A stretch of 64,000 nucleotides of DNA. Origin: Comamonadaceae bacterium. Lineage in GTDB: Bacteria > Pseudomonadota > Gammaproteobacteria > Burkholderiales > Rhodocyclaceae. The stretch spans positions 1 through 64,000 of the forward strand of contig JANLJE010000020.1 of assembly GCA_029255645.1 (NCBI GenBank), given 5' to 3'. Positions 28,058-38,597 of the stretch are shown one piece after another; position 1 is the stretch's first letter; every line of letters begins with the position of its first letter. Position numbers and translations under genes: made by a program. The notes beneath the pieces are model-generated. The model saw only the letters and a list, made by a program, of their open reading frames with translations, had not been told where the DNA came from and did not search any database.

Positions 28058-28438
28058 TCACTTCCAGGGCGTGTCGCCCGCCTCGGGCGGGGAGTGATGT
28101 TTGCGGTGCTGACGCCGCATGGTTTCCCGCAAGGCTTCCCGCTCTTCAGCGCTGAACTGCTGCAGGTACTGCTGTTGTTCCTGGCGGTAACGCTCCCGGA
28201 AAGCTTCCTGCTCTTCGGGACTGAGCTTGTTCCAGCGTTCCCGGTGGGCCTGCCTGCGCGCCTCCTGCTCCTCGGGGCTCAGGCGTTTCCACGCTTCCCG
28301 CATCTGCTGGCGCAGCTGCTCCCGCTCCTCGGGCGGCAGGCGATGCCAATCCTTGCGTTCGAGCGGATCAGCCCCGCTCGCTCCCCCTGCCAGGAGCAAG
28401 CTCAGTGCAATCAGAAGGGGGCGTAAAAAAGCAGACAT
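28058..28438 (-). CDS. DUF3106 secreted/periplasmic protein
   Basis: This 126-residue protein has an N-terminal signal peptide (FLRPLLIALSLLLAGGASG, likely cut before ADPLE) and a mature part built of repeated helices: LPPEEREQLRQQMREAWK, LSPEEQEARRQAHRERWN, LSPEEQEAFRERYRQE and FSAEEREALRE. This four-fold EE-R pattern is DUF3106, whose function is unknown. ATG at 28438 is chosen for the signal peptide. It is read away from ompR. A structural or chaperone-like periplasmic role is only a guess. Confidence 0.85.
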   Translation of the reverse strand: MSAFLRPLLIALSLLLAGGASGADPLERKDWHRLPPEEREQLRQQMREAWKRLSPEEQEARRQAHRERWNKLSPEEQEAFRERYRQEQQQYLQQFSAEEREALRETMRRQHRKHHSPPEAGDTPWK

Positions 28439-28597
28439 GGGCAGACCGGCAGGGATTGGGCTGATCCGATTTTGACTCAGGCCCAGGCCGCAACCCGTGG
28501 CAGTTTGTAACAGCATGTTGCGCCTGAAGCCCGGCAAGCCACCCTTGTTACCATTTAACCATTGGAGCCCCGGGCACTATCCTTTAGATTATCTGCC

Positions 28598-29329
28598 ATG
28601 AATGAACGAATCCAGCGCCTGCTCATCGTGGACGATGATGTCCGCCTCCGGGATCTGCTCCAGCGTTATCTGCGCGAGCAGGGTTATGAAGTCCGCCCCG
28701 TTCCCGATGGGGCCCAGATGGAAAAGTATCTGCAACGGGAACATTTTGATCTGATCGTTCTGGACCTGATGTTGCCCGGCGACGATGGCCTGTCCATTTG
28801 CCGGCGCCTGCGCGGCCAGGGCAACAACATCCCCATCGTCATGCTCACCGCCCGGGGCGACGAGATCGACCGGATCGTGGGCCTGGAGATGGGCGCGGAC
28901 GACTATCTCCCCAAACCCTTCAACCCCCGGGAACTGCTGGCCCGCATCCAGGCCGTGCTGCGCCGCCAGGGGCAGCGTCCCGGCGGCGCTCCCCTGGAAA
29001 CGCCGGGCAAGGTCCGGTTCGGCGGGCTCGAAGTGGATTTGAGCGCCCGCACCCTGACCCGTGCCGACGAGGTCCTGACCCTCACCACCGGCGAATTTGC
29101 CGTCCTGACTGCCCTGCTCCAGCATCCACGTCAGCCCCTTTCCCGCGACCGGCTCATGACCCTGGCCCGGGGCCGGGAACAAGGCCCCTTTGACCGGGCC
29201 ATCGATGTGCAGATTTCCCGCCTGCGCAAGCTGCTGGAACCTGACCCGGCCAAACCCCGCTACCTGCAGACGGTGTGGGGCTTTGGCTACGTCTTTGTTC
29301 CCGATGACGACGCCGCCGCCCCCACCTGA
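28598..29329 (+). CDS. ompR: Response regulator OmpR
   Basis: OmpR-family two-component regulator of 243 residues. The receiver domain has the acidic pocket VDDD (11-14), phospho-acceptor Asp56 (VLDLMLPGDDG), and Lys106 (LPKPFNPRELL). The C-terminal winged-helix DNA-binding domain (about 140-235) has RAIDVQISRLRKLLEPD and the final TVWGFGYVFVP. It is 3 bases upstream of envZ. The pair controls porin and envelope genes in response to osmolarity or acid in enterobacteria; targets here are unknown. Confidence 0.95.
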   Translation: MNERIQRLLIVDDDVRLRDLLQRYLREQGYEVRPVPDGAQMEKYLQREHFDLIVLDLMLPGDDGLSICRRLRGQGNNIPIVMLTARGDEIDRIVGLEMGADDYLPKPFNPRELLARIQAVLRRQGQRPGGAPLETPGKVRFGGLEVDLSARTLTRADEVLTLTTGEFAVLTALLQHPRQPLSRDRLMTLARGREQGPFDRAIDVQISRLRKLLEPDPAKPRYLQTVWGFGYVFVPDDDAAAPT

Positions 29330-29332
29330 CCC

Positions 29333-30649
29333 ATGCCCCTGCCCCGCTCCCTGCTGGCGCGCATTTTTCTCTGGGTGGCCGCCTTGGTGATCGTGACCAA
29401 TCTGGCCTGGATCATGATCTTCCGGCTCGCCGATGCCGAGCCCAGAGCCCGGGCCCTGGCCCAGTTCTCCGCCAGCGCCATCAACCTGATCCGGGTGGCC
29501 CTGCTCACGGCGGACCCCAAACTCAGGCCGGCCCTGCTCCAGGAATTGTCGGACCGGGAGGGCATCCGCCTGCTGCCCCGGGATGGACAGGACCAGATTA
29601 CGCCCTTGCCCACCGATGGTTTCATGGCCTACCTTCAGGAACACGTCCGGGCATTACTGGGAGAAAACACCCTCCTGTCGCTCAAGGTCAATGATGAGCC
29701 CGGACTCTGGATCAGTTTTGCCATGATCCCCACTGAACCGGATGAATTCTGGCTGATCCTGACCCTGGACAGGACGGAGCGGCGTATTCCCTGGCCCTGG
29801 CTGGGCTGGGGCGCCCTGGCAGCGACCCTGGCCCTGGTGGTAGCCTGGCTGATTGCATCCCGCATCAGCCGGCCCCTGCGCCACATGGCTGCAGCCGCCC
29901 GCCAGGTGGGCCTGGGCAACACGCCCCCGCCCCTGCCCGAGGAAGGCCCGGAAGAATTGCAGCGGCTGGCCAGCGCCTTCAACCGCATGTCCCGGGACCT
30001 CGCTTATCACGACAAGGAAAGAGCGGAGATTCTGGCCGGCATCTCACACGACCTGCGGACTCCCCTGGCCCGCATGCGCCTGGAGGCTGAACTGAGTCTC
30101 CCGGAAGGTCCGGCCCAGGAGGGCATGGCTGCCGATATTGCCCAGATGGATGCCATCATCGCCCAGTTTCTCGACTATGCCCGGGGCGAAGCAGAAGAAC
30201 GGCCGGAACCCTGCGACCCCCTGGCCATCCTGGAATCCCTGGTCAACCACGGCGCCGCCATCAAACGCCCACTGCAACTGCAAGCCGAAGCATTGCCCCG
30301 GGTACCCCTCAAGGCTCGCGCCATCAGCCGGGCCCTGGGCAACCTGGTGGACAATGCCTGGAAATACGGCGCCCCTCCCATCAGTCTGGTGGCCAAGGTC
30401 AACGGGCCTCACCTGGAGCTGTCGGTACTCGATAGTGGCACCGGCGTTCCCGCCAGCGAAGTGGAACGGCTCAAGCAACCCTTTACCCGCCTGGAAACTG
30501 CCCGTAGCGGCGCCACGGGAACCGGCCTGGGTCTGGCCATTGCCGACCGGGTAGCCCGAGCCCATGCCGGCAGCCTCGAACTGGGAAGCGGCCCTGGCGG
30601 CATCGGCCTGATGGCCACCCTCAGACTCCCGATGACTCGCATGACATAG
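29333..30649 (+). CDS. envZ: Sensor histidine kinase EnvZ
   Basis: This 438-residue inner-membrane kinase partners OmpR. It has two membrane helices (about 8-30 and 156-176) around a periplasmic domain of about 125 residues, a HAMP domain (about 175-228), the H box AGISHDLRTPLARMRLE with phospho-His239, N box NLVDNAWKYG, G1 DSGTGVP and G2 GTGLGLAIA. All catalytic boxes are intact. Its periplasmic loop has a length like E. coli EnvZ. Confidence 0.95.
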   Translation: MPLPRSLLARIFLWVAALVIVTNLAWIMIFRLADAEPRARALAQFSASAINLIRVALLTADPKLRPALLQELSDREGIRLLPRDGQDQITPLPTDGFMAYLQEHVRALLGENTLLSLKVNDEPGLWISFAMIPTEPDEFWLILTLDRTERRIPWPWLGWGALAATLALVVAWLIASRISRPLRHMAAAARQVGLGNTPPPLPEEGPEELQRLASAFNRMSRDLAYHDKERAEILAGISHDLRTPLARMRLEAELSLPEGPAQEGMAADIAQMDAIIAQFLDYARGEAEERPEPCDPLAILESLVNHGAAIKRPLQLQAEALPRVPLKARAISRALGNLVDNAWKYGAPPISLVAKVNGPHLELSVLDSGTGVPASEVERLKQPFTRLETARSGATGTGLGLAIADRVARAHAGSLELGSGPGGIGLMATLRLPMTRMT

Positions 30650-30752
30650 GATGACGTCGTACAATACCCCTTTCCAAACGCTCTGGCGCAAGTCTCCCCA
30701 GCACGACGCTTGGTATAGCGAAAGGTTTATCTTGCGTTCCACCGGCTGTGCC

Positions 30753-30781
30753 GCCCTGCAAACCCTCGCCCTGCAAACCCT
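30753..30781. repeat. 14-bp tandem duplication
   Basis: GCCCTGCAAACCCT occurs at 30753-30766 and again at 30768-30781 with one base between. It lies in the 177-base gap between the convergent envZ and ispF genes, where I see no further gene or clear terminator. Confidence 0.85.
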
Positions 30782-30826
30782 TTAAGACCCGAAGCCGGCA
30801 GAGGGAGGCCGGCGAGGCGGGAAAAA

Positions 30827-31321
30827 TCAGGAAGCCCGCATCAGCAAGACAACCGCCTGGGCCTCGATGGCCTCGTTACGGCCCAGGTAACCCAATTTTT
30901 CATTGGTCTTGCCCTTGATGTTGACGCTGCCGGGGGCCAGGCCCAGATCCCCCGCCAGGATGGCACACATGGCGGGGATGTGCGGTGCCAGGCGGGGCTG
31001 CTGGGCAATCAGGGTGGCGTCTACATTGACGAGCAGCCAGCCCTGGGCCTGTACCAGGGCATAGGCATCGCGCAGCAGCAGACGGCTATCCACCCCTTTG
31101 TAGCGTGGGTCAGTATCGGGAAAGTGGCGGCCGATATCGCCCAGCCCGGCCGCTCCCAGCAAGGCGTCCGTCACCGCATGCAGCAGCGCATCGGCATCCG
31201 AATGGCCCTGCAGGCCTTTTTCAAAGGGAATTTCCACACCCCCCAGGATGAGCTTGCGCCCCGGCACCAGGGCATGCACATCATAGCCCTGACCAATTCT
31301 GAACCCTTTCATACCGCTCAT
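30827..31321 (-). CDS. ispF: 2-C-methyl-D-erythritol 2,4-cyclodiphosphate synthase
   Basis: IspF makes the cyclic diphosphate in the MEP isoprenoid pathway. The 164-residue protein has the zinc ligands in GQGYDVHAL (Asp14, His16) plus the His in [12 protein letters not shown], and the loop [14 protein letters not shown] at 31321 overlaps the ispD stop by 4 bases and has GGAGG 8 bases upstream; ATG at 31312 is possible too. ispD-ispF pairing is standard. Confidence 0.97.
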   Translation of the reverse strand: MSGMKGFRIGQGYDVHALVPGRKLILGGVEIPFEKGLQGHSDADALLHAVTDALLGAAGLGDIGRHFPDTDPRYKGVDSRLLLRDAYALVQAQGWLLVNVDATLIAQQPRLAPHIPAMCAILAGDLGLAPGSVNIKGKTNEKLGYLGRNEAIEAQAVVLLMRAS

Positions 31322-32025
31322 TCCCCTGCCCTCCTGCCCCGCAAAATCCACTCGGCCAGACCCAGGTCGTCCGGATAGGTCACTTTCAGATTGCCAGCCT
31401 CCCCCTTCACCAGACGGGGCCGATGACCGGCAGCCTCCATGGCCCCCGCCTCGTCGGTCGCCACCTGACACTGTGCCAGGGCCGCCTGGAGCAGGCCATA
31501 GCGAAACATCTGGGGGGTCTGGGCCTGCCACAAATCCTCCCGGGGCAAGGTTTCGAGCACCACCTGTCGGGCATCCGCCCGCTTCAAGGTGTCCGCCACG
31601 GGAACCGCCAGCAGCCCCCCCACCCGATCATCGCTCAGTTCATCCATCAGGCGATCCAGCAAGGCCCGGGAAAGGCAGGGACGTGCCGCATCATGGACCA
31701 GCACCCAATCCTCCTCGGCAATGGCCGTGGCAGCGGCCCGGAGGCCGTTGGCGACGCTCTCGGCCCGGCTGGCCCCACCACAGCCCACCACCTCCAGTTT
31801 GGGCCCCAGGGCCAGCCAGAGTTCCTGCCACTCCGCCGACGGCCACCAGGCGTCATCGGGAGAACTCACCACCCAGACCCGGTCGATACGGGGATGCCGG
31901 CAAAGCACATCCAGGGTGTGCCAGATCAGGGGACGCCCCAGCAGGGGAAGGTACTGTTTGGGTGTCTCCGCGCCAAAGCGGGAACCGCTTCCCGCTGCGG
32001 GAACGATTGCGTAGTATCGGACCAT
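31318..32025 (-). CDS. ispD: 2-C-methyl-D-erythritol 4-phosphate cytidylyltransferase
   Basis: IspD couples MEP to CTP, giving CDP-ME. The 235-residue protein has the nucleotidyltransferase loop [10 protein letters not shown] followed by PKQYLPL, and the conserved [12 protein letters not shown] segment (CTP and metal binding). The upstream gap of 47 bases to the divergent DUF4010 gene must hold promoters for both. Confidence 0.97.
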   Translation of the reverse strand: MVRYYAIVPAAGSGSRFGAETPKQYLPLLGRPLIWHTLDVLCRHPRIDRVWVVSSPDDAWWPSAEWQELWLALGPKLEVVGCGGASRAESVANGLRAAATAIAEEDWVLVHDAARPCLSRALLDRLMDELSDDRVGGLLAVPVADTLKRADARQVVLETLPREDLWQAQTPQMFRYGLLQAALAQCQVATDEAGAMEAAGHRPRLVKGEAGNLKVTYPDDLGLAEWILRGRRAGE

Positions 32026-32072
32026 GGCGGGATTTTAAAACAGGACGCCCTTTCCAAGAGGAAAAGACAGGA

Positions 32073-33329
32073 ATGAATGACATTGTCGTGACAACGGTGG
32101 GGATAGATTTCATCCAGGATTTCGGCACTGCCGTCGGCCTGGGCTTGCTGATGGGGCTGGAGCGGGAGCGCAATCCCTCTGCCCGGGCCGGGCTGCGCAC
32201 CTTCAGCCTGGTCGGCATGCTGGGCACCGTCGCCGCCCTGCTGAGCGAAAAAACGGATTCCCCCTGGCTTCTGGCGGCGGGCCTGCTGATGGTGGGCGTG
32301 ATGATGATTGCCGCCTATCTGATCCACCCGGACGAAAAGGACCCCGGTACCACTTCGGTGGTGGCCCTGCTCCTGTGCTATTGCTACGGAGCCATGATCT
32401 GGTTTGGCTACCAGACCCTGGCCGTGATGCTGGGCATTTCCACCACGGTATTGCTGTATTTCAAGGCCGAACTGCGGAATGTTTCCGAAAAACTGACCCG
32501 CAAGGACATCATCTCCATCCTGCAGTTTGGCGTGCTGTCCCTGGTTATCCTGCCCATTTTGCCGGATACCGATATGGGCCCCTACGATGCCATCTCGCCC
32601 CGCCAGGTGTGGTGGATGGTGGTGCTGATCTCCGGCTTCAGCCTGGCCGGCTATGCGGCCCTGCGCCTGATGGGACAACAACTGGGGGCGCCCCTGCTGG
32701 GCATCTTCGGCGGCCTCACCTCCAGCACCGCCACCACGTTGGTCTTTTCCCGTCATGCCGCCAACAACGCCAATCTGGTCAAACTGGCCATGGTCGTCGT
32801 GCTGACCGCCAATCTGGTGGTTTTCTTCCGCCTGGGGGCCTATGCCGCCGTCTTGCAACCTGGCTTGTTGGCCGAATTACTGCCCGTCCTGCTCGGGGGG
32901 CTGCTCTCCGGTAGCGCCTATGTGCTGTTTACCTGGCGCGGACTGGCCGGCAAGGAGGAAATTCCCGTGATGGAATTCTCCAATCCCGCCGAGATTCGCA
33001 CCGCCCTCACCTTTGGCTGCATTTATGCGGGGGTGCTGGTGATCACCGCCGCCCTGTCCGACTACGCCGGCAGCAGCGGCCTCTACATTGCTTCCCTGGT
33101 GTCCGGCCTCACCGATGTCGATGCCATCTCCCTTTCATCCATGCGCCTTTATGGTCTGGAAAAACTGAGCAGTAGCGAAGCAGTCAATTCCATCACCCTC
33201 GCCATGCTGGCCAACCTGGGCTTCAAGCTGGGCATTGTCATCGTCGTGGCAGGACGCCGCATGGCGGGACGCATTGCAGCCGGCTTTGTCACCATCGCCC
33301 TGGGCAGTATCGCAGGCTGGGCGATCTGA
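32073..33329 (+). CDS. MgtC/SapB-DUF4010 family membrane protein
   Basis: This 418-residue inner-membrane protein has an N-terminal MgtC-like part (about 10-150; DFGTAVGLGLLMGLERER and TFSLVGMLGTVAALL) and a C-terminal DUF4010 part (about 180-410; LGIFGGLTSSTATTLVFSR and SLVSGLTDVDAISLS). About twelve membrane helices can be seen. MgtC proteins act in magnesium and acid stress, but the two-part family is uncharacterised. It starts at ATG 32073 and ends directly against the convergent recO stop. Confidence 0.88.
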   Translation: MNDIVVTTVGIDFIQDFGTAVGLGLLMGLERERNPSARAGLRTFSLVGMLGTVAALLSEKTDSPWLLAAGLLMVGVMMIAAYLIHPDEKDPGTTSVVALLLCYCYGAMIWFGYQTLAVMLGISTTVLLYFKAELRNVSEKLTRKDIISILQFGVLSLVILPILPDTDMGPYDAISPRQVWWMVVLISGFSLAGYAALRLMGQQLGAPLLGIFGGLTSSTATTLVFSRHAANNANLVKLAMVVVLTANLVVFFRLGAYAAVLQPGLLAELLPVLLGGLLSGSAYVLFTWRGLAGKEEIPVMEFSNPAEIRTALTFGCIYAGVLVITAALSDYAGSSGLYIASLVSGLTDVDAISLSSMRLYGLEKLSSSEAVNSITLAMLANLGFKLGIVIVVAGRRMAGRIAAGFVTIALGSIAGWAI

Positions 33330-34049
33330 TCAGAGGTCCTGCAACTCCTTGACCAGCTTCCGGGATTCCAGCTCCACACCATCCAGGTAGTGGGCCAGCA
33401 GACGGCGCATGAGTAGCTTGGCCTCCAGGCGGGTGCCCGGGCGGCGGTAGTCATCCTGCCCCATATCAATCAGGGTCAGCCCGGCAATCAGCCCTGCCTC
33501 TTCCCCTTCCACCAGAACGGGGCCATGTTCGATCTCGTAGCGATAAAACCCTTCCGCCACAATGGGCTGACCCTGCCAGTCATGATCCAGAGTCAGGCCG
33601 TACCCCAGCTCCCCCAGCAAGGTTCGCTCGAAACAGCGCAGGTCCGCCTCGGCGACCTGTTTCCGGGATGAATAGCCCAGGTGCAGCAGAATCTGGACAT
33701 ACCGGTCGAACAACTGGGGATGGGGGTCTTCCCGGGGCAGGAGCCGCAGCAACAATTCGTTCAGGTAGTACCCACAGAACAGCGGCAAACCGGCCAGCAA
33801 GGGCTGCCCTCCTTGCCATTCCGCCTTCATCAGGGTGAGCACTTCGCCCTTGCCCGACCAGGAAACTTCCAGGGGCTGAAAACCCATGAGCAGCCCCCGC
33901 AGCGTCGAATGGGGACGACGTGCGCCCCGGGCGAGCAGGGCTACCCGGCCGTAATCCCGGCTGAAGGCCTCGACCAGCAGGCTGGTTTCCCGATACGGCC
34001 GGGTGTGAAGCACGTAAGCCGGCTGAGCGTCGACCTTGCCGCGCGGCAT
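33330..34049 (-). CDS. recO: DNA repair protein RecO
   Basis: RecO, with RecF and RecR, loads RecA onto SSB-coated DNA. The 239-residue protein has the N-terminal OB fold (AYVLHTRPYRETSLLVEAFSR, GRVALLARGARRP) and the helical C-terminal part (ADLRCFERTLLGELGYGL). The final part LLMRRLLAHYLDGVELESRKL is typical. It follows era by 3 bases in the rnc-era-recO operon. Confidence 0.95.
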   Translation of the reverse strand: MPRGKVDAQPAYVLHTRPYRETSLLVEAFSRDYGRVALLARGARRPHSTLRGLLMGFQPLEVSWSGKGEVLTLMKAEWQGGQPLLAGLPLFCGYYLNELLLRLLPREDPHPQLFDRYVQILLHLGYSSRKQVAEADLRCFERTLLGELGYGLTLDHDWQGQPIVAEGFYRYEIEHGPVLVEGEEAGLIAGLTLIDMGQDDYRRPGTRLEAKLLMRRLLAHYLDGVELESRKLVKELQDL

Positions 34050-34052
34050 GAT

Positions 34053-34937
34053 TTATTCGTAACCGAGGCTTTTCAGCAGGCGTTCATCATCGGCCCAGCC
34101 AGATTTGACTTTCACCCAGACTTCCAGATAGACCTTGCCATCAAAGAGGCGCTCCATGTCCTGGCGGGCCTCACTGGCAATCCGCTTAAGGGACTCCCCG
34201 CCCTTGCCGATCACCATGGCCTTGTGGCTGTCCTTGTCTACGACGATGGCGGCAAAAATGCGACGCAGATTGCCTTCCACCTCGAACTTCTCGATTTCCA
34301 CCGTCACCGCGTAAGGCAATTCATCCCCCAGCAGGCGGAACAGCTTCTCCCGGATGTATTCGGAAGCCAGAAAGCGTTCGCTCTTGTCGGTCAGTTCGTC
34401 CTCGGGAAACAGCAACTCCTCATGCGGCAGATACTTGCGGGCCACCTCGAGCAGATCATCGGTCTGACGCCCCTTGGCAGCACTGACGGGCACCACGGCG
34501 GCAAAATCGCGCCGGGCGGCAACCTGGGCCAGGAACGGCAGCAGGGAATTGCGCTCCTTGACCTGATCCGTCTTGTTGACCACCAGGATCACCGGCACAT
34601 CGTCTGGCAGGAGCCGCAGGACGGCCTCGTCCTTGGCATCGAAACGGCCCGCTTCGATCACAAAAAACACCACATCGACATCGGCCAGGGTCTGGGTGAC
34701 GCCCCGGTTCATGGCCCGGTTCAGGGCGTTGGAGAAGCGGGTCTGAAAACCGGGGGTATCCACAAAAACATACTGGGCATCCGTGCGGGTGAGGATGCCC
34801 ATGATGCGGTGCCGGGTGGTCTGCGCCTTTCTGGACACGATGCTGATCTTTTCCCCCACCAGATGATTGAGGAGGGTGGACTTGCCCACATTGGGGCGGC
34901 CGACAATGGCGATATAACCGCAGCGCATGGCACTCAT
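34053..34937 (-). CDS. era: GTPase Era
   Basis: Era is an essential GTPase that helps 16S rRNA maturation and 30S assembly. The 294-residue protein has G1 GRPNVGKS (13-20), G2 with [10 protein letters not shown]3 DTPGF, G4 NKTD and a C-terminal KH domain with [12 protein letters not shown]. It overlaps the rnc stop by 4 bases (ATGA). rnc-era coupling links rRNA cleavage to assembly. Confidence 0.97.
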   Translation of the reverse strand: MSAMRCGYIAIVGRPNVGKSTLLNHLVGEKISIVSRKAQTTRHRIMGILTRTDAQYVFVDTPGFQTRFSNALNRAMNRGVTQTLADVDVVFFVIEAGRFDAKDEAVLRLLPDDVPVILVVNKTDQVKERNSLLPFLAQVAARRDFAAVVPVSAAKGRQTDDLLEVARKYLPHEELLFPEDELTDKSERFLASEYIREKLFRLLGDELPYAVTVEIEKFEVEGNLRRIFAAIVVDKDSHKAMVIGKGGESLKRIASEARQDMERLFDGKVYLEVWVKVKSGWADDERLLKSLGYE

Positions 34938-35602
34938 GAATTCAATTTCTCCAGGGCCTTTTCTGCGGCCGCTTGTTCCGCAAGACGCCGCGTGGCACCC
35001 ATGCCCTGGGTGATGATGCCCAGATCATCCAGCTGGCAGGCGACATGAAAGCGCTGATCGTGAGCCGCGCCCGAGGTTTCCAGAAGCTGGTACCTGGGCA
35101 AGGATTTGTGCCGGCCCTGCAACCACTCCTGCAGCCGGGTCTTGGGGTCCTTCATGGACTGGCCCGGGACCAGTGCGGCCAATTGCGAAGCAAACAAGGC
35201 CTGAATCAGCCGGGCCGCCGCATCGAAGCCGGACTCCAGATAGACCGCTCCGAACAGGGCCTCGACGGCATCAGCGAGGATGGAAGGGCGCTGGTGGCCG
35301 CCACTGCGCATTTCTCCTTCCCCCAGCCGCAAATACTCGCCCAGGTGCAGGTGCAAAGCCAGTTGGTGCAAAGGCTCCTGCCGCACCAGATGGGCACGCA
35401 GACGGGAAAGGTCGCCCTCCGGCAAGGTGGGAAAGCGCTCAAAAAGCACCCCGGCAATGGCGCAGTTCAAGACGCCATCGCCCAGGAACTCAAGCCTTTC
35501 GTTATGGCAATTTCCATGACTTCGATGCGTCAGGGCCGTCTGCAGCAGTCCCTTGTCCTTGAAGACATAGCCGAGGTTTTTTTCCAGTGCCGCAAAAGCC
35601 AT
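34934..35602 (-). CDS. rnc: Ribonuclease III
   Basis: RNase III cuts double-stranded RNA, including rRNA precursors. The 222-residue protein has the signature [13 protein letters not shown] (34-46), with metal residues Glu38 and Asp42, the second metal pair in [18 protein letters not shown], and a C-terminal double-stranded RNA-binding domain (about 150-222, [10 protein letters not shown] to [13 protein letters not shown]). It lies in the lepA-lepB-DUF4845-rnc-era-recO order typical for betaproteobacteria. Confidence 0.97.
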   Translation of the reverse strand: MAFAALEKNLGYVFKDKGLLQTALTHRSHGNCHNERLEFLGDGVLNCAIAGVLFERFPTLPEGDLSRLRAHLVRQEPLHQLALHLHLGEYLRLGEGEMRSGGHQRPSILADAVEALFGAVYLESGFDAAARLIQALFASQLAALVPGQSMKDPKTRLQEWLQGRHKSLPRYQLLETSGAAHDQRFHVACQLDDLGIITQGMGATRRLAEQAAAEKALEKLNS

Positions 35603-35608
35603 GGGGAA

Positions 35609-35959
35609 TCAGTTTGAACTGCCGCTGAAGTCGATCACCAGGCTGACATTGGCGAACAGGGGAATCCGTTTTTCATAGGCAAAAGACACCACCAGCTGCC
35701 CCGCATCCTTGGTGATTTCCAGATCCTTGGCGTCCACGGAAGGATAGTCGTTGACATCGTCATAACGGCTGAAAGCCGCGCGGATGTCGGCCACGGTGGC
35801 TGCCGGGCTTGCCTCATTGACGATGGTTTTGACGGTTTTCAAGACGCCTTGATACTCCAGAACAGATGGCACCACCTTCATCCCGATCAAGGCCAGCAGC
35901 GCAATGCCGATACCCCAGACGATCAGCGTACTCAACGCGAGTCCCGATTGTTTGTTCAT
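35609..35959 (-). CDS. DUF4845 membrane protein
   Basis: This 116-residue protein has one N-terminal membrane helix (STLIVWGIGIALLALIGMKV) after a short start MNKQSGLALS, then a soluble domain with the DUF4845 pattern (VPSVLEYQGVLKTVKTI, VSFAYEKRIPLFANVSLVIDF). The N-terminus looks somewhat like a type IV pilin-like segment, but no cleavage motif is present. It is always found between lepB and rnc in this group; function unknown. Confidence 0.88.
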   Translation of the reverse strand: MNKQSGLALSTLIVWGIGIALLALIGMKVVPSVLEYQGVLKTVKTIVNEASPAATVADIRAAFSRYDDVNDYPSVDAKDLEITKDAGQLVVSFAYEKRIPLFANVSLVIDFSGSSN

Positions 35960-35967
35960 ATCCCCCC

Positions 35968-36756
35968 CTATTTGAAAGACCCGATACGTCCCGGGTCAGA
36001 AAAATTCAGCCAGATGAAGAACGCCTTGCCGACGATGTTTTCTTCCGGCACGAAACCCCAGGCCCGACTGTCGCGGCTGTTGTCCCGGTTGTCACCCATG
36101 ACAAAGTAGTGGCCCGCCGGAACCCGGCAAATGACACCGGCCGTATTGTATTTGCAATTTTCCCGGCCGGGAAAACGGCTGGCATCGGGAATGTAGGCCG
36201 GCGCATCGCCATCATTCAGGATGGAATAACTCACTTCTCCCAGGGTTTCCCGGTAACGCCTTGAATAATAAAGACGTTCGGGATGAAGGTAATCGCCTTC
36301 GGCGACGACGGGGACGGGCTTGCCATTGATGGAAAGCCGCTTGTTTTGATAGGCCACCGTATCCCCAGGCAGACCGATGACCCGCTTGATGTAGTCCAGG
36401 CTCGGGTCTTCGGGATAGCGGAACACCATCACGTCACCCCGGGCCGGCAGATTCACATCGATGATCTTCTTGTCGATCACCGGCAAGCGGATGCCATAGG
36501 TGTATTTGTTCACCAGAATGAAATCCCCCACCAGCAAGGTGGGAATCATGGAACCCGAGGGGATCTTGAAGGGTTCGACGATGAAGGAGCGCAGCACGAA
36601 CACCACCAGGATCACGGGGAAAAAACTGGCCCCGTATTCCACCCACCAGGGGTCCTTGTCCGACTTGTTGCGGTGCTTCTTCAACCAGACAAGGTCAATC
36701 AGCCAGATGATGCCGGTCATTACCAGCAGCACAAAAAGAATGAGGGCAAAGTTCAT
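35968..36756 (-). CDS. lepB: Signal peptidase I
   Basis: LepB cleaves signal peptides of exported proteins at the outer face of the inner membrane. The 262-residue protein has two N-terminal membrane helices (about 2-23 and 42-60), box B PSGSMIPTL with the nucleophile Ser69, the general base Lys124 in DYIKRVIGLPGD, and box E GDNRDNSRDSR. It lies 15 bases downstream of lepA. Confidence 0.97.
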   Translation of the reverse strand: MNFALILFVLLVMTGIIWLIDLVWLKKHRNKSDKDPWWVEYGASFFPVILVVFVLRSFIVEPFKIPSGSMIPTLLVGDFILVNKYTYGIRLPVIDKKIIDVNLPARGDVMVFRYPEDPSLDYIKRVIGLPGDTVAYQNKRLSINGKPVPVVAEGDYLHPERLYYSRRYRETLGEVSYSILNDGDAPAYIPDASRFPGRENCKYNTAGVICRVPAGHYFVMGDNRDNSRDSRAWGFVPEENIVGKAFFIWLNFSDPGRIGSFK

Positions 36757-36771
36757 GGAGTTCCGCCAGAC

Positions 36772-38562
36772 TTAGTTATCGACACGCAATACGGCCAGGA
36801 AGGCTTCCTGGGGAATTTCCACGTTACCCACCTGCTTCATGCGCTTCTTGCCGGCCTTCTGCTTTTCCAGCAGTTTGCGTTTGCGGCTGATGTCACCACC
36901 ATAACACTTGGCCAGCACGTCCTTGCGCATGGCCTTGACATTTTCCCGGGCCAGGATGTTGGAGCCGATGGCGGCCTGAATGGCCACGTCGTACAGCTGG
37001 CGGGGAATCAGCTCACGCATCTTGGCAGCCAGTTCCCGACCGCGATACTGGGAATTGGAACGGTGCACGATCAGGGACAGGGCATCCACTTTTTCGCCGT
37101 TGATGAGAATATCCAGCTTCACCACGTCGGCAGAGCGGTACTCCTTGAATTCGTAATCCAGCGAAGCATAGCCGCGGGAAACGGATTTCAACTTGTCGAA
37201 AAAGTCCATCACGACTTCGGCCATGGGCATTTCATAGACCACTTTTACCTGACGGCCGTGGTAATGCAGGTCCACCTGGTTGCCGCGCTTCTGATTGCAA
37301 AGCGTGATGACGCTGCCCAGATAGTCCTGGGGCACGAAGATGGTAGCGGTAATGATGGGTTCGCGGATTTCCTCGATTTTCGACAGGTCCGGCAGGCGGG
37401 AGGGGTTTTCCACCTGGATGACGGAACCATCGCGCAACACCACCTCGTACACCACGGTGGGAGCGGTCGTGATCAGGTCCTGGTCGAACTCCCGCTCCAG
37501 GCGCTCCTGGATGATTTCCATGTGGAGCAGGCCCAAAAAGCCACAGCGAAAGCCAAAGCCCAGGGCCTGGGAGACCTCCGGCTCGTACTGCAGGGAAGCA
37601 TCGTTGAGCTTCAGTTTTTCCAGCGATTCCCGCAGCTGTTCATACTGATTGGCCTCCACCGGATACAGGCCGGCAAACACCTGAGGCTTGATTTCCTTGA
37701 AACCGGGCAAAGGCTCGGCCGCCGGCCGACTGGCCAGCGTGAGGGTGTCACCCACCTTGGCGGAATCCAGTTCCTTGATGTTGGAAATGACGAAGCCCAC
37801 CTCCCCGGCCCGCAGCGCATCCCGCTGCACGGACTTGGGCGTAAACACACCGACCTGGTCACACAGGTGCTGATTGCCATTGGACATCAGCAGCAGCTTG
37901 TCCTTGGGCTTCAACTCCCCATCCACGACGCGCACCAGCATCACCACCCCCACGTAATTATCGAACCAGGAGTCGATGATCAGCGCCTTCAAGGGCGCAT
38001 CGAGGCTTCCCTGGGGCGGGGGAATACGGGCGATCACCGCTTCGAGAATGTCTTCCACCCCCAGCCCGGTCTTGGCCGAGGCCAGTATCGCATCGGTCGC
38101 ATCAATACCGATCACGTCCTCGATTTCCTGACGGGCATTGTCCGGATCGGCGGAAGGCAGGTCGATCTTGTTGAGCACAGGCAGGACTTCCACATTCAGT
38201 TCCAGCGCCGTGTAGCAGTTGGCGACGGTCTGTGCCTCCACCCCCTGAGAGGCATCCACGACCAGCAGCGCGCCTTCACAGGCCGACAGGGAGCGGGATA
38301 CTTCGTAGGAAAAGTCCACATGCCCCGGGGTATCGATCAGGTTCAGGTTGTAAATCTGGCCATCCCGGGCCTTGTAACTGAGGGCTGCCGTCTGGGCCTT
38401 GATGGTGATGCCGCGCTCCCGCTCGATGTCCATGGAATCAAGCACCTGGGCTTCCATTTCCCGATCCGACAATCCCCCGCAAAAATGAATGATGCGGTCG
38501 GCCAGGGTGGATTTTCCGTGGTCAATATGGGCAATGATGGAGAAATTTCGGATGTGCTTCAC
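36772..38562 (-). CDS. lepA: Elongation factor 4 (LepA)
   Basis: LepA is a ribosome-associated GTPase that back-translocates or helps initiation. The 596-residue protein begins [18 protein letters not shown] at a GTG start (38562), has DTPGHVDF and [10 protein letters not shown], and ends with the LepA-specific C-terminal domain ([20 protein letters not shown] is near the end). Length is as usual. It follows the glutaredoxin-like gene by 35 bases and precedes lepB by 15. Confidence 0.98.
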   Translation of the reverse strand: MKHIRNFSIIAHIDHGKSTLADRIIHFCGGLSDREMEAQVLDSMDIERERGITIKAQTAALSYKARDGQIYNLNLIDTPGHVDFSYEVSRSLSACEGALLVVDASQGVEAQTVANCYTALELNVEVLPVLNKIDLPSADPDNARQEIEDVIGIDATDAILASAKTGLGVEDILEAVIARIPPPQGSLDAPLKALIIDSWFDNYVGVVMLVRVVDGELKPKDKLLLMSNGNQHLCDQVGVFTPKSVQRDALRAGEVGFVISNIKELDSAKVGDTLTLASRPAAEPLPGFKEIKPQVFAGLYPVEANQYEQLRESLEKLKLNDASLQYEPEVSQALGFGFRCGFLGLLHMEIIQERLEREFDQDLITTAPTVVYEVVLRDGSVIQVENPSRLPDLSKIEEIREPIITATIFVPQDYLGSVITLCNQKRGNQVDLHYHGRQVKVVYEMPMAEVVMDFFDKLKSVSRGYASLDYEFKEYRSADVVKLDILINGEKVDALSLIVHRSNSQYRGRELAAKMRELIPRQLYDVAIQAAIGSNILARENVKAMRKDVLAKCYGGDISRKRKLLEKQKAGKKRMKQVGNVEIPQEAFLAVLRVDN

Positions 38563-38597
38563 GGGTCAGGGCTTATCGGCAAAAGAATGGGCACGGA